This document shows, in pieces, positions 19,701-28,373 of a stretch of 64,000 nt of DNA. The stretch spans positions 806,001 through 870,000 of the forward strand of contig NZ_QAYX01000025.1 of NCBI RefSeq assembly GCF_003054705.1, read 5' to 3'. The position numbers and the translations under genes are program-made. Every line of letters starts with the position of its first letter. Within the stretch, counting starts at the first letter, position 1. The notes beneath the pieces are model-generated. The model worked only from the letters and a program-made list of their open reading frames with translations. It was not told where the DNA came from and made no database searches. Origin of the DNA: Opitutus sp. ER46 (GTDB lineage Bacteria > Verrucomicrobiota > Verrucomicrobiia > Opitutales > Opitutaceae).

Positions 19701-20700
19701 GGAGGCCACGCCGGACGCGGTCGCGGCGGATGCGGCCAATGGTGAAACCGTGACGCAGGCGGCGGCGCCGGCGAAGCGCCGGAAGAAGAAGAAGGAAGCC
19801 CGCGGAGAGCCGACGGAGGCCGATCTGGCCGCACTCGAGCAGACCGACTGGGCGACGGTGAAGGGCGAGATCGACGCCCTGCGCCAGCGCCTGAACAGCA
19901 TGGGCGCGGTGAACCTCGTGGCCATCGAGGAGTACGCCGAGCTGAAGCAGCGCCACGACTTCCTGCAGAACCAGGTGAACGACCTCACGACGGCGAAGGC
20001 CGAGCTGGTGAAGGCGATCGACGAGATCAACCAGTCGTCGCAGAAGCAGTTCGAGCTCACATTCGAGCAGATCCGGAAGAACTTCGAATACACGTTCAAC
20101 ACGCTGTTCGGCGGTGGCGTCGCGCGGCTGGAGCTGATCCAGACCGAGGACATCCTGGAGAGCGGCATCGAGATCGTGGCGCAGCCGCCGGGAACGAAGC
20201 TGAAGAGCATCACGCTGCTGTCGGGCGGTCAGAAGACCCTCACCGCGGTCGCGCTGCTGTTCGCGCTCTACATGGTGAAGCCGTCGCCGTTCTGCTTACT
20301 CGACGAACTGGACGCGCCGCTCGACGAGTCGAACATCGGCCGGTTCACGGACCTGTTGAAGAAGTTCGTGAACGAGTCGCAGTTCATCATCATCACGCAC
20401 AACAAGCGCACGGTCTCGGCCGCGAAGGCGATCTACGGCGTGACGATGGAGGAGCGCGGCGTGTCGAAGACCGTCTCGATGAAGTTCAACGCCGAGCACG
20501 GCGAAGCCGAGGCGCAGCCGGTGAACATCGCCGAGTCCGTGCGCGGTGCGAAGCTGCCCAAGGCCATGACCAACACGACCATCGCGGCGCCCGCGAAGCC
20601 CAGCGAACCGCTGGTCACGATCACCGAGCCCGCCGCGCCGGCCCCGGCCGAGGCGGCCGTTAGCGCGCCCGACGCCGCTTCCTCCGCGCCGGCCGAGTAA
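16702..20700 (+). CDS. smc: Chromosome segregation protein SMC with low-complexity insert and tail
   Basis: A 1332-aa SMC ATPase, which organises and segregates the chromosome with ScpAB. Walker A (GPNGCGKSN) is at about residues 31-39 after the typical start MYLKALKLHGFKSFAD. Two long coiled-coil arms flank a hinge at about 504-663. The C-terminal head has the signature LLSGGQKTLTAVALL and Walker B FCLLDELDAPLDE. Two departures are visible: an insert in the second arm (about residues 966-1038) with a DLDEDDDDAEPA acidic stretch and a KRRKKKKEA basic stretch, and an Ala/Pro-rich tail of about 50 residues after the head. The start is set by the family N-terminus; an in-frame ATG at 16681 or 16534 would add unconserved sequence. 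Confidence 0.96.
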   Translation: MYLKALKLHGFKSFADPSTLRFEPGVTAIVGPNGCGKSNIADSIRWVLGEQSAKALRGGKMQDVIFEGADTRKPAQMCEVSLLLTECEKQLGSEFHEIEITRRVHRDGQSEYFFNGQACRLKDIQKLFMDTGIGRTSYSIMAQGQIDQILSSKPEERRAVFEEAAGITKYKAQRREALQKLALTDQNLARVADVIGEVSRQIGSLRRQAAKAMRYKRLNHRLRHLALGWSGYHHAQLTATLGELEAKVATLRADADARRSNFENQQSSLDEKKAHRSRLNQRVQDAQQAVFDVRSQKEAAENAGNLAHIRRAGLEDRLASSRANLGELEMQLREVTAQVDTGAQDKQLQLELLGGSDAVFQQRNRELAIVEGELTKLEQELNQSKFQLLQLESTVARLRTDCSSYEVDQKTSAHRHESLAQELEGLRQQLSAAEQLSAETDARAEAALAEKSRANNEVIVAQQTITDLTKEFREGQRKLSEIDRALAQRTARLRLLQQLQEKWEGFGEGAKAVLQGRLDAALAGTPVAPITQGLAVKPEFGKAVEAILGAAAEAISVSDLDTARRILAQLENEQIGSAVLRVGDLGGHGMAPAELPAGLVPAGQALADPTLPHPAMGVLSECYIADDLNAFLEFWKANPAFPFLAVVTRRGDLVDRRGLIYGGFHSSKRSANSILQREIDLRETAKALADEQKQHDDQKLVIDALSARLNEAEQAVEQRRADVLAATQTLASVQSEQRNAQKNVEDAGNRLRRMENEIVGAEQARNEAQARWQKAQTGLNEADATATAQREKIHALEIRLNEIRTDRDVKRDTLGQARLELAERRQKVEVLDRGLGEMERRRQQLSELLVQRQHEIETWTEQITGLEQETEGQRSRAAQLAETLVVSQEQVEKIRAELVEVEREINGLESAQVAVRDEADAAHDVLSTHEVKLAENRQRAQFIAEEVTREFQLDIATIDWKQQIWRSEDEPEGMKPLDLDEDDDDAEPAAKQPEPVESKPEATPDAVAADAANGETVTQAAAPAKRRKKKKEARGEPTEADLAALEQTDWATVKGEIDALRQRLNSMGAVNLVAIEEYAELKQRHDFLQNQVNDLTTAKAELVKAIDEINQSSQKQFELTFEQIRKNFEYTFNTLFGGGVARLELIQTEDILESGIEIVAQPPGTKLKSITLLSGGQKTLTAVALLFALYMVKPSPFCLLDELDAPLDESNIGRFTDLLKKFVNESQFIIITHNKRTVSAAKAIYGVTMEERGVSKTVSMKFNAEHGEAEAQPVNIAESVRGAKLPKAMTNTTIAAPAKPSEPLVTITEPAAPAPAEAAVSAPDAASSAPAE

Positions 20701-20712
20701 GGCCGACGCCTT

Positions 20713-20741
20713 CTGCGATCGTCGCGCCGCGACGACCGCAG
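20713..20741. terminator. Hairpin between convergent smc and pilB-like genes
   Basis: CTGCG then TCGTCG pair with CGACGA then CGCAG around CGCCG, with one A-C mismatch. It occupies most of the 42-nt gap between the two opposing stop codons, so it probably serves both genes. Confidence 0.5.
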
Positions 20742-20742
20742 T

Positions 20743-22926
20743 TCAGAGGATCAGGTCCGGCGGCACGTTGGCCAGGGCCTCTTCCATCGTGGTGATGCCC
20801 ATCTTCACCTTGAGCATGGAGTCCTGGTGGAGCGTCTTCATGCCGTTGCGCATGGCGATGCGCTTCAACTCGGCGACCTCGATCTCCTTGTTGATGCCCT
20901 CGGTGAGCTGCTCGCTGTTGGTCATCAACTCATGGATGCCGACGCGGCCCTTGTACCCGGTGCCGCCGCAGGTGGGGCAGCCCTGGGGGTTGGCCTTGAA
21001 GACCTGTCCGCTCCAGCCGATCGCCTTCTGCAGGATTTCCTTTTCGCGGCCCTCGGGTTCGTAGGGCATCTTGCAGTTCTTGCAGACGCGGCGGAGGAGG
21101 CGCTGGGCGCAGACGCAGACCAGCGACGCGGAAATGTTGAAAGGCTCGATGCCCATCTCGACGAGGCGCGTGACGGTGGACGGCGCGTCGTTGGTATGGA
21201 GCGTGGAGACGAGCAGGTGGCCGGTGAGGGCGGCCTCGACGGCGATGCCGGCGGTCTCCTCATCGCGGATTTCGCCAACGAGGATGATGTCGGGGTCCAT
21301 GCGCAGGTAGCACCGCAGGGCGCGGGCGAACGTGAGCCCGATCTGCCGGTTCATCTGCATCTGGTTGATGCCCCCGAGCGTGTACTCGATCGGGTCCTCA
21401 GCGGTCTGGATGTTGACGTCGGGCGTGTTCACTTCCCCCAACGCCGAGTAGAGGGTCATCGACTTGCCCGAGCCGGTGGGGCCGCAGTGCAGGATCATGC
21501 CATACGGCTGGCGGATGCATTCGCGGTACTTGGCGAGGTTCTCCTCGGAAAAGCCGAGGGCGGGGAGCGGCAGCGTGCTCTTCTGCTTGTCGAGGATGCG
21601 CATCACGACCTTCTCGCCGTGGCTCATCGGGCCGGTGGCGACGCGGAGGTCGATATCGATGTTTTTCTTCGTGTACTTCTTGAAAACGATACGGCCGTCC
21701 TGCGGCAACCGGCGCTCGGAGATGTCCAGGTTGCACATGATCTTGAGCCGGGTGGTGAGCGAGTTTGTCACCTGCTTCGGCAGCCGGATCTTCTCCTGGC
21801 AGAGGCCGTCGATGCGGTACCGCACGAGCAGCTCCTTCTCCATCGGCTCGATGTGAATGTCGGATGCGCCGGAGATGTAGGCGTCCTCGATGATACGGTT
21901 GGCGAGCTGGACGATCGGGGCTGACTCCTCGTTTTCGAGGTCGGCGGCGGAGACCTCAGTGTGGTCGGCGTTGTAGGCGTTGCTGATCACCTCGGCGACC
22001 GAGCCGATGTCGACCTCGTCGCCGCCGGCGGCGGCCGGGCCCTTGGCGTCCTTGAAGAATTTCTTGAGCAGCGTCTCGAAGAACGTGGCGGAGACGACGC
22101 TGACCTCGTCGATGGCGAGCTCGGTGGCCTGGCTGAACGACTCGCGCTTCGCGTAATCGAGCGGGTTGGTCATCAGCACGGCGACCGTGTTGGGCGAGAG
22201 GCGCTTGTGGGGCAGGATGCCCTCGCGGCGGATGACGGCGTCGCCGACGACCTCGATCAACTTATCATCGAACTCGACCTGCTCGGCCTTGGTGACAAGC
22301 GGAAGCTCGGTGAGCTTGGCGACAAAGCGGGCGGTGTCCTCGGCGTTGGGGACGAACTTTGGGTCCACCATGCGGTGGATGAGGGCGGAGGAGTACTCGG
22401 CGACCTCCTGGAGCAGGGCGAGGTCCTTCTCGGTGAAGTCGCCGTCGGTGCCGGCGGAGAGCTCCTTGTTGAGCACCTGGATCGCGCCGAGGGTGATGTT
22501 GGTCTTGAGCGGGACCGTGAGCATCGAACGCACCTCGAACCCGGTGGTGCGCGCCATGGAGGACATGAGCTCCTGGCTGTCGGAGCGGCGGAAGAAGAGC
22601 GGCTCGCCCGACTGGATGACGCGGCCGACGATGCCCTTGCCGATGGGGACCTTGAGCGTGAGGAGCTTGGCGGCGGTCTCCTGAAAGCGTTTCTCGAGCG
22701 CGGCGTCCTTGGCCCACAGGGTGGGCGAGTAGTAGACCTGCTTGAAGACGATGTCATTCCCCTCGACGAGGTAGAACGTCATCGACTGCGCCTGAAGGGC
22801 TTCGACGACTTTCGAGGCCGTGAGCTCGATGACCGATGCCACGTCCTCCCGGCTGGGAGCTGGCTTGGAGATGACCTTGATGAGCAGGGAGCGCCGCAGC
22901 GTTCCGGCGATGTTGGATGAAGCCAT
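20743..22926 (-). CDS. GAF domain-PilB/GspE secretion ATPase fusion
   Basis: A 727-aa protein combining an N-terminal GAF-type sensor (about residues 20-190; [19 protein letters not shown] is typical) with a GspE/PilB hexameric ATPase that drives type IV pilus assembly or type II secretion. The ATPase part has an N2 domain, Walker [11 protein letters not shown] (about residue 480), the Asp box [12 protein letters not shown], Walker B region [16 protein letters not shown], the His box [12 protein letters not shown] and a tetracysteine site CKNCK...CPTCGGTG. The start [10 protein letters not shown] is preferred; an ATG 19 codons upstream would overlap the YraN gene. No pilin or PilC gene is adjacent. 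The GAF part suggests ligand control of pilus extension. Confidence 0.9.
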   Translation of the reverse strand: MASSNIAGTLRRSLLIKVISKPAPSREDVASVIELTASKVVEALQAQSMTFYLVEGNDIVFKQVYYSPTLWAKDAALEKRFQETAAKLLTLKVPIGKGIVGRVIQSGEPLFFRRSDSQELMSSMARTTGFEVRSMLTVPLKTNITLGAIQVLNKELSAGTDGDFTEKDLALLQEVAEYSSALIHRMVDPKFVPNAEDTARFVAKLTELPLVTKAEQVEFDDKLIEVVGDAVIRREGILPHKRLSPNTVAVLMTNPLDYAKRESFSQATELAIDEVSVVSATFFETLLKKFFKDAKGPAAAGGDEVDIGSVAEVISNAYNADHTEVSAADLENEESAPIVQLANRIIEDAYISGASDIHIEPMEKELLVRYRIDGLCQEKIRLPKQVTNSLTTRLKIMCNLDISERRLPQDGRIVFKKYTKKNIDIDLRVATGPMSHGEKVVMRILDKQKSTLPLPALGFSEENLAKYRECIRQPYGMILHCGPTGSGKSMTLYSALGEVNTPDVNIQTAEDPIEYTLGGINQMQMNRQIGLTFARALRCYLRMDPDIILVGEIRDEETAGIAVEAALTGHLLVSTLHTNDAPSTVTRLVEMGIEPFNISASLVCVCAQRLLRRVCKNCKMPYEPEGREKEILQKAIGWSGQVFKANPQGCPTCGGTGYKGRVGIHELMTNSEQLTEGINKEIEVAELKRIAMRNGMKTLHQDSMLKVKMGITTMEEALANVPPDLIL

Positions 22927-22982
22927 GAGCGAGGCCGTTCGGGGTACCTGCGGGATTGTCACGGAGCCGGAAGGGTGCCGCA

Positions 22983-23480
22983 ATGCCGAAAGCGGCGCGC
23001 ACCGGCTGGATACGCGGCGGGCGCGGCCGCCTCATGCTGCGAGAACTTTGGCAACGCCTGCGCCAGTGGCTTGCGCGTCCGAATACGGGCGCGTGGGCGG
23101 AGCGTCTCGCGGCGGACTGGCTGCAGCGCGAACGCGGTTTTGCGATCGTGGCGCGCAACTGGCGGAACCCGCGCGATCGCCGGGAGGAGCTGGACCTCGT
23201 CTGTCGCGACGGGGACGTGCTGGTTTTCGTCGAGGTCAAGGCGCGCTCCGAGCGGGCGCGCGTTTCCGGCTACTACGCGGTCAACGCGCGCAAGAAGCGG
23301 GTGCTGGCCCGGGCGGCGAAGTCGTACCTGCGCCGGTTGCGGCCGGCGCCGCCGTTCTTCCGCTTCGACGTCGTGGAGGTCACGATCCCGGTGCCGGCGG
23401 CGGACGGCACGCGGGGCGAGCCGGAGATCCGGCATTTCGACCGCGTGCCGCTGTTTGGAAAGGACTACCGCTGGTGGTAG
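22983..23480 (+). CDS. yraN: YraN family (UPF0102) nuclease-fold protein
   Basis: A 165-aa protein with the restriction-endonuclease-like pattern of Yra[13 protein letters not shown], then [19 protein letters not shown] and VFVEVKARS, where Glu/Asp..ExK form the metal-binding core. The biochemical role of this widespread family is not settled. The start at 22983 has a GGAAGG-like site upstream; an internal ATG at 23034 (MLRELWQRL) gives 148 aa, closer to the family average. The gene diverges from the GAF-PilB gene and precedes zwf by 103 nt. Confidence 0.85.
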   Translation: MPKAARTGWIRGGRGRLMLRELWQRLRQWLARPNTGAWAERLAADWLQRERGFAIVARNWRNPRDRREELDLVCRDGDVLVFVEVKARSERARVSGYYAVNARKKRVLARAAKSYLRRLRPAPPFFRFDVVEVTIPVPAADGTRGEPEIRHFDRVPLFGKDYRWW

Positions 23481-23583
23481 CCGCGATGACGCAGGGCAGG
23501 GTGATCGGCGTCATGAGGTTGCAGCGCACGGGAACGGCATTTCCCTTGCACCTCCGTCTTTCCGTCAAAACGTCATACCCGCC

Positions 23584-25125
23584 ATGGCCGACTCCGACCG
23601 ACATCCGTTCCTCCAAGGGCTGAGCAATCACCGCGGCGCCCCGCCGACGGTGGTGGTGATTTTCGGCGCGTCGGGCGATCTGACGGCGCGCAAGCTGATT
23701 CCGGCCGTGTACAACCTGGCGTGCGACAACCTGCTGCCGGCGGACTTCTTCCTGGTGGGCTACGGCCGCACGCCGATGCCGCACGACGCCTTTCGCAAGC
23801 TCGCGGCCGACGCGATTCGCGAGTTCTCGCGCCGCGAACTGGATGACGCGGAGTGGGAGCGCGTCGCGCGGCATACCAGCTACGTGGCGGGTGGCTACGA
23901 CGACCCGGAGGCGTTTGGCCGGCTGGCGACGCACATCGACGACCTCGAGAAGCAGCTCGGCCGGGGCATGCAGGCGCTGTTCTACGTGTCCACGCCGCCC
24001 TCGGTCTTTGCCCCGATCGTGCGCGGACTCGGCGCCAGCGGGCTCGCCGCGCGGCACGCCAACGATCCCCTGCACTCGAAGGTGATCATCGAGAAACCCT
24101 TTGGCCGGGACCTCGCCTCCGCGGAGGCGCTGAACCAGACGGTGCAATCGGTCTTTTCCGAGCGGCAGGTGTACCGGATCGACCACTATCTCGGGAAGGA
24201 GACGGTGCAGGACCTCCTCGTCCAGCGCTTCGCCAACGCGATCTTTGAGCCGCTCTGGAACCGCAATTTCATCCGCAGCGTGCAGATCACTGTGGCCGAG
24301 GAGGTCGGCGTGGGCACGCGCGGCGGCTACTACGAGCAGGCGGGCGCGCTGCGCGATATGATCCAGAATCACACGATGCAGCTCGTCGCGCTCACCGCGA
24401 TGGAGCCGCCGGTGTCGCTCGAGGCCGAGGCGATCCGCGACGAGAAGGTAAAGCTCCTCCGCGCCATCCAGCCGCTGGAGCTGGGGCCGGGCGGCGACGT
24501 GGCCCGGGCGCAGTACGCGACCGGGATGATTGGGGGCCGGCCGGTGCCGGGCTATCTCGAGGAGCACGGCATCGCGGCGGACTCGAAGACGGAGACGTAC
24601 GCGGCGATCCGGCTCAGCATCAACAACTGGCGCTGGCAGGGCGTGCCGTTCTACCTGCGGTCGGGCAAGCGCATGGCGCGTCGCGTGAGCGAGATCGCGA
24701 TCAACTTCAAGCGCCCGCCCGGCACGTTGTTCAACGACGACGACGGCCGGTTCGACCTCGCCGCGAACACGCTCTCGTTCCAGATCCAGCCGGATGAAGG
24801 CATGAGCCTCGTGCTCAACACGAAGATCCCGGGGTTGGAGACGCGGACGCAGCCGGTGAAGATGAATTTCCGGTACGCCACGACCTTCGGCTCGAATACG
24901 CCGGAGGCGTACGAGCGGCTGGTGCTCGATGCGATGATCGGGGACGGCACGCTGTTCATTCGCGGCGACGAGGCGCTGGCGTCCTGGCGGCTCTACACGC
25001 CGGTCCTCGAGGCCTGGGCCAAGGCGGGACGCGAAGGCATGGGCACGTATGCCGCCGGCTCCTGGGGGCCGAAGTGCGCCGACGAGATGCTCGCCGCGCA
25101 GGGCGACGCCTGGAGACAACCCTGA
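23584..25125 (+). CDS. zwf: Glucose-6-phosphate 1-dehydrogenase
   Basis: A 513-aa enzyme oxidising glucose-6-phosphate with NAD(P) to 6-phosphogluconolactone, entry to the oxidative pentose phosphate pathway. The N-terminal motif VVIFGASGDLTARKLIPA binds the dinucleotide, and VYRIDHYLGKETVQDLL contains the substrate-binding and catalytic residues. KPFGRDLASA is also conserved. Length is normal. It lies 9 nt upstream of an OpcA homologue, a common pairing that supports G6PDH assembly or activation. Confidence 0.97.
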   Translation: MADSDRHPFLQGLSNHRGAPPTVVVIFGASGDLTARKLIPAVYNLACDNLLPADFFLVGYGRTPMPHDAFRKLAADAIREFSRRELDDAEWERVARHTSYVAGGYDDPEAFGRLATHIDDLEKQLGRGMQALFYVSTPPSVFAPIVRGLGASGLAARHANDPLHSKVIIEKPFGRDLASAEALNQTVQSVFSERQVYRIDHYLGKETVQDLLVQRFANAIFEPLWNRNFIRSVQITVAEEVGVGTRGGYYEQAGALRDMIQNHTMQLVALTAMEPPVSLEAEAIRDEKVKLLRAIQPLELGPGGDVARAQYATGMIGGRPVPGYLEEHGIAADSKTETYAAIRLSINNWRWQGVPFYLRSGKRMARRVSEIAINFKRPPGTLFNDDDGRFDLAANTLSFQIQPDEGMSLVLNTKIPGLETRTQPVKMNFRYATTFGSNTPEAYERLVLDAMIGDGTLFIRGDEALASWRLYTPVLEAWAKAGREGMGTYAAGSWGPKCADEMLAAQGDAWRQP

Positions 25126-25134
25126 ACGCGCGCC

Positions 25135-26124
25135 ATGTCTGCGATCTTTGATGCCTTGCCTGGAATCGAGGTACCGGTCGGCGAGATCAACCGCCGCCTC
25201 GATGCAATGTGGGTCGACACGGCGGCGCGGGGCGAAGCGGCCCCGACGGCGGACGATGCCAAGGCCACGCAGGTGAACTTCGTGCTGCACCTCGGCTTTC
25301 AGACCACGCCCGAGGACGCCGTGCGGCAGTTCCAGACCGTGGTGCGGTTTGCGCAGCGCTACCCGAGCCGGATCGTGGTGCTTTGCCCGCTGGTGAACGA
25401 GACGCCGGACCGCCTGGAGATGCGGGCCAAGATCTATGGCGAGTGCTTCCTGGGCCGCTCGAAGAGCGACAAGCGGTGCGTGGAATTCGTGTTGCTGAGC
25501 TACCCCCGGACGGCCCGGCAGTATCTGGAGGATCAGGTCTCGATCTGCCTCTCGGTGGACCTGCCGCTCTATTACTGGGCGCACCGGTTCTCGCAGAGCG
25601 GAAAGCTGGCGGATTACCAGTACCTGCTGCGGCGGGCGCGGCGCGTGATGATCGACAGCGCCACGGCGCCGGAAGACGCGCTGACGTATCCCTGGCCTCG
25701 CCCCGAGGCGCTGCGCGACCTGGCGTTGGCGCGAATTTTGCCCGTGCGGCAATCGCTCGGCCAGTTCCTGGCCTCATATCCGCCGGCGCTGCTGGGCAAG
25801 GGACTGCGTCAGGTGGCAGTGACGCACAGCGCGGGCTTGGTGGCGGAAGCGCGCGCTCTGAGCCGCTGGCTTCGCGAACGTCTGGCGGATGGCTGCCGCG
25901 GAGAGGCGGCGACGTTCACGCTTTCGGACGACGCCGACGACGGCCCGCGGCTGGCGGTTCGCTTCGCGTATGACGACCCCGCGCAGGCGTTTGCCTGGCA
26001 GGGGGACCTGACGACGCGGCATGCAAAATTCGAGGCGAGCTTCGGAGGCGGAAAAACCGTCCTGCCGGCCATGGTGAGCCTGCTCGAGCCGGAAGCGGCG
26101 TTAAGCGAAGCGATGTTCTTCTGA
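25135..26124 (+). CDS. opcA: Glucose-6-phosphate dehydrogenase assembly protein OpcA
   Basis: A 329-aa protein resembling OpcA, which in cyanobacteria and actinobacteria promotes assembly or redox control of G6PDH. Supporting features are its position 9 nt after zwf and segments such as SRIVVLCPLVNETP, YLEDQVSICLSVDLPLYYWAH and the Arg-rich RRARRVMIDSA, which match the general pattern of the family. It is soluble, with no membrane helix. A possible hairpin is at 26234-26259, 110 nt downstream. Confidence 0.8.
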   Translation: MSAIFDALPGIEVPVGEINRRLDAMWVDTAARGEAAPTADDAKATQVNFVLHLGFQTTPEDAVRQFQTVVRFAQRYPSRIVVLCPLVNETPDRLEMRAKIYGECFLGRSKSDKRCVEFVLLSYPRTARQYLEDQVSICLSVDLPLYYWAHRFSQSGKLADYQYLLRRARRVMIDSATAPEDALTYPWPRPEALRDLALARILPVRQSLGQFLASYPPALLGKGLRQVAVTHSAGLVAEARALSRWLRERLADGCRGEAATFTLSDDADDGPRLAVRFAYDDPAQAFAWQGDLTTRHAKFEASFGGGKTVLPAMVSLLEPEAALSEAMFF

Positions 26125-26233
26125 GTGACGGCAGCCTACGCCGGGGGAGAACTACCCACCTCGGCTGGGAGAAAAGGCGCAGAAATTTAGGGGAATCACC
26201 GACTACGGTGAGCCCGGCGGCGGCCGATATAAA

Positions 26234-26259
26234 CAGCGTAAAGACAATCTCTTTCGCTG
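26234..26259. terminator. Hairpin after opcA
   Basis: CAGCG plus AAAGA pair with TCTTT plus CGCTG around CAATC, with one bulged T. The location, 110 nt after opcA and 50 nt before the next ORF, would suit a terminator, but there is no U-run, and a role in the leader of the next gene is equally possible. Confidence 0.35.
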
Positions 26260-26309
26260 TGCGGCGCCTACCTTCGCGCCGTCGCGGCCCATAACTTCGG
26301 CAAGGTCCC

Positions 26310-28013
26310 ATGGCTGGCTACGTACACCGCCCCGATCTTTCCTACCTGGCATACTTGCAGGCAGGCGGGCGGGGCGTTGCCCCAATGCCGAACCGCCAGA
26401 TTCAGGACCTGTTGGGCGGACTGCCGACCGTGGCGCGCCCAGAGGCGCTGGCGGCCGTGCCCGTAGCGGGAAAATCCGCCACCGCCCAGCCCGAGCGCCC
26501 GCGGCAGCTCGATGTCAGCTTCGAGTGGGGTCGCAGTGAGGAACTGCTCGATTGTGGCGCGCTGGCGGATCCGCTCGACCGGTTGAAGGCGGCGGCGCAG
26601 CCGGTCACGGCGAAACTCACGGCGGCAACCCGTTTCGACGTCGCGCGCGATGCGGTGAAGCAGCAGCGATACGCCCAGGCGTTTCAACAGGTGCAGGGCA
26701 TTCTCCAGCCGGTCGATGCCGGGGTGGAGTCGGGCGAGGCGGACTTCCGCCCCTTCTTCCTGGCCGGGGTGCTGCGGCTGGGCAGCTTCTTCAATCGGGA
26801 TCCCGAACTCGTGGACCTGGCGAAAGCCGAGGACGCGTTCATGCAGGCGGCGCGACGTGCCACGCGCGAGAACACCTTCGAGGCGGCGCTCGCGTGGCTG
26901 GCCGCGGGCTGGAGCTGCTACGCGGCGGGCCGGTTCGAAGCCGCGCAGGTACACACGCGCGCCGCGCTGGCCCTGCAGCCGACGATGGCGGAAGGACATT
27001 TCCAGATGGCGAAGATCCTGTGTCACCTGGAACGCATCGACGAAGCGCGACCCGTGGTGGAGCGTGCGATTGAGATCGATCCTGCGTACGCCATGAAGGC
27101 GTCGGCCGACGGAGACTTCACCGCGTACCAGGAGGTCCTGGTGGAATGCACCGAGTCGGTGAAGTTGCACGCGCGGCGGCGGGCCAAGACGGCGTTGCAG
27201 CGGGTGGCGGATCAGAATGCCGCGCTCGGGCTCGACCGCGAAAGCCCGGACCTGGAGGAGTCGGTCGCCAACGCGATCGCGCAGTCGGCTGCGCTGGCCG
27301 AACTCGCGAACCAGACGTTCGCGGACGATACGGTGCATGGTTACCGCCGGGCCGAGGCCAACGCGGACGAGGCGGCGGGCCTGATTGCGGCGCTCATCAG
27401 TCGTTTCCAAAAATCGCGGCTGACCGCGGCCGACATGATCGATTCAACCCGGCGCGAATGTGAGCGGGTGCAGCAACTGCAGGTCGGCGGTTACCGCCTG
27501 GTCGACTTCGCCTCCTCGGAGATTGCGACGGCAACGTCGCTCCTGAACGAGGCCCAGGCCAACTGCGCCAAGCAGAGCCTCAACGCGTTCGCGCTGGCGG
27601 AGTCGCAGGCCGCGCGCGCGCGCGCGACGCTGAACGCCGCGATGGATCGGTTTCGCGTGCGGGCGCTGGCCCGGGTGTCGGCGGAGAGTGCGGATGTCGC
27701 ACGCACGCTCGCGCAACCGGCGCGGTCGCGGCCGCGGGGCGACGAGATCAAAACCTGTTCGCTCGTGGCGGTGCTCATCGGCGTGTGTCCCAGCGGCTGC
27801 ATCGTGGGCGCCGGGACGGGGACGTCGCTGACCGGCGCGGCCGTCGTCGAATTCATCGTGTGGGTCGTGGCGCTCGCGCTCGCCGGCGCCCTGGTCGGCG
27901 CGTTTGCGTCCCCGCTGTGCGAGCCGGAGAGCAGCGCGCACCGGCAACAACTCAAGCTGCGCCAGCGTGCGCTCGAGGAGAGCCTCGCGCAGCTCCGGGC
28001 TTTCTCGCACTAG
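26310..28013 (+). CDS. TPR-like protein with C-terminal hydrophobic segments, unknown function
   Basis: A 567-aa protein I do not recognise as a named family. Residues about 95-260 look like helical TPR-type repeats (ALAWLAAGWSCYAAGRFEAA, then ALQPTMAEGHFQMAKIL and ARPVVERAIEIDPAYAM). Residues about 280-470 are helical, Ala/Glu/Arg-rich and probably coiled coil. Two hydrophobic stretches at about 482-500 and 508-531, the first with two Cys, form a likely membrane hairpin near the C-terminus. That arrangement suggests a cytoplasmic scaffold tethered to the membrane. Its stop codon is part of a strong hairpin, and two further unknown genes follow on the same strand. Confidence 0.7.
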   Translation: MAGYVHRPDLSYLAYLQAGGRGVAPMPNRQIQDLLGGLPTVARPEALAAVPVAGKSATAQPERPRQLDVSFEWGRSEELLDCGALADPLDRLKAAAQPVTAKLTAATRFDVARDAVKQQRYAQAFQQVQGILQPVDAGVESGEADFRPFFLAGVLRLGSFFNRDPELVDLAKAEDAFMQAARRATRENTFEAALAWLAAGWSCYAAGRFEAAQVHTRAALALQPTMAEGHFQMAKILCHLERIDEARPVVERAIEIDPAYAMKASADGDFTAYQEVLVECTESVKLHARRRAKTALQRVADQNAALGLDRESPDLEESVANAIAQSAALAELANQTFADDTVHGYRRAEANADEAAGLIAALISRFQKSRLTAADMIDSTRRECERVQQLQVGGYRLVDFASSEIATATSLLNEAQANCAKQSLNAFALAESQAARARATLNAAMDRFRVRALARVSAESADVARTLAQPARSRPRGDEIKTCSLVAVLIGVCPSGCIVGAGTGTSLTGAAVVEFIVWVVALALAGALVGAFASPLCEPESSAHRQQLKLRQRALEESLAQLRAFSH

Positions 28014-28046
28014 CAGCACCCTGCGGAAGATGTCCGCAGGCTGCTA
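28011..28046 (+). terminator. Hairpin that includes the stop codon of the TPR-like gene
   Basis: TAGCAG (28011-28016, with the TAG stop) pairs with CTGCTA (28041-28046), and CCTGCGGA (28020-28027) pairs with TCCGCAGG (28033-28040) around AGATG; the left side has a 3-nt bulge. A second hairpin follows directly at 28049. Confidence 0.55.
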
Positions 28047-28048
28047 AG

Positions 28049-28067
28049 CAACGGGCTGCGCCCGTTG
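28049..28067 (+). terminator. Second tandem hairpin after the TPR-like gene
   Basis: CAACGGGC pairs perfectly with GCCCGTTG around TGC. Together with the hairpin at 28011-28046 it forms a double terminator-like structure without a clear U-run. Confidence 0.5.
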
Positions 28068-28373
28068 GGGAGAAGCGACGCGTTCCGATCGGCGTAGGCC
28101 ATTTGCTGCGCCGACTGCGGGCATCGTCCGTCGCGGGCTAGGGGAAACACTGGGGCAAGGGCGTTGGCCGGGCCCAGAAGGCATTCTGAGATACCTCAGA
28201 TGGAAAGTTGGTATGGCGCTGATAATCAACGTATGGCCATGTCGTCGGCCAATGAAACGCGGTGATCGTCACTCAGCGGCCGGCGGCGAGAAGCGCTCGC
28301 GGCCTAGGGTAAGGCACACGCTCAAGAGCGAAGGTGGCGGATCACTGCGTAAGCGCGAAAGGGGCGCGTTGCC
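28068..28373. other. Gap before the two-gene unknown operon
   Basis: About 300 nt with no convincing gene and none of the repeat families seen elsewhere. It is less GC-rich around 28180-28260 (for example GATAATCAACGTATGG), the likely promoter region of the following operon, but I see no clear -35/-10 pair. Confidence 0.4.

Noticed and set aside
17155-19956. 933-codon open frame antisense to smc
   Set aside because: High-GC genes commonly leave long open antisense frames; the product is Leu/Arg-rich with no recognisable domain, while the plus-strand SMC has all expected motifs.
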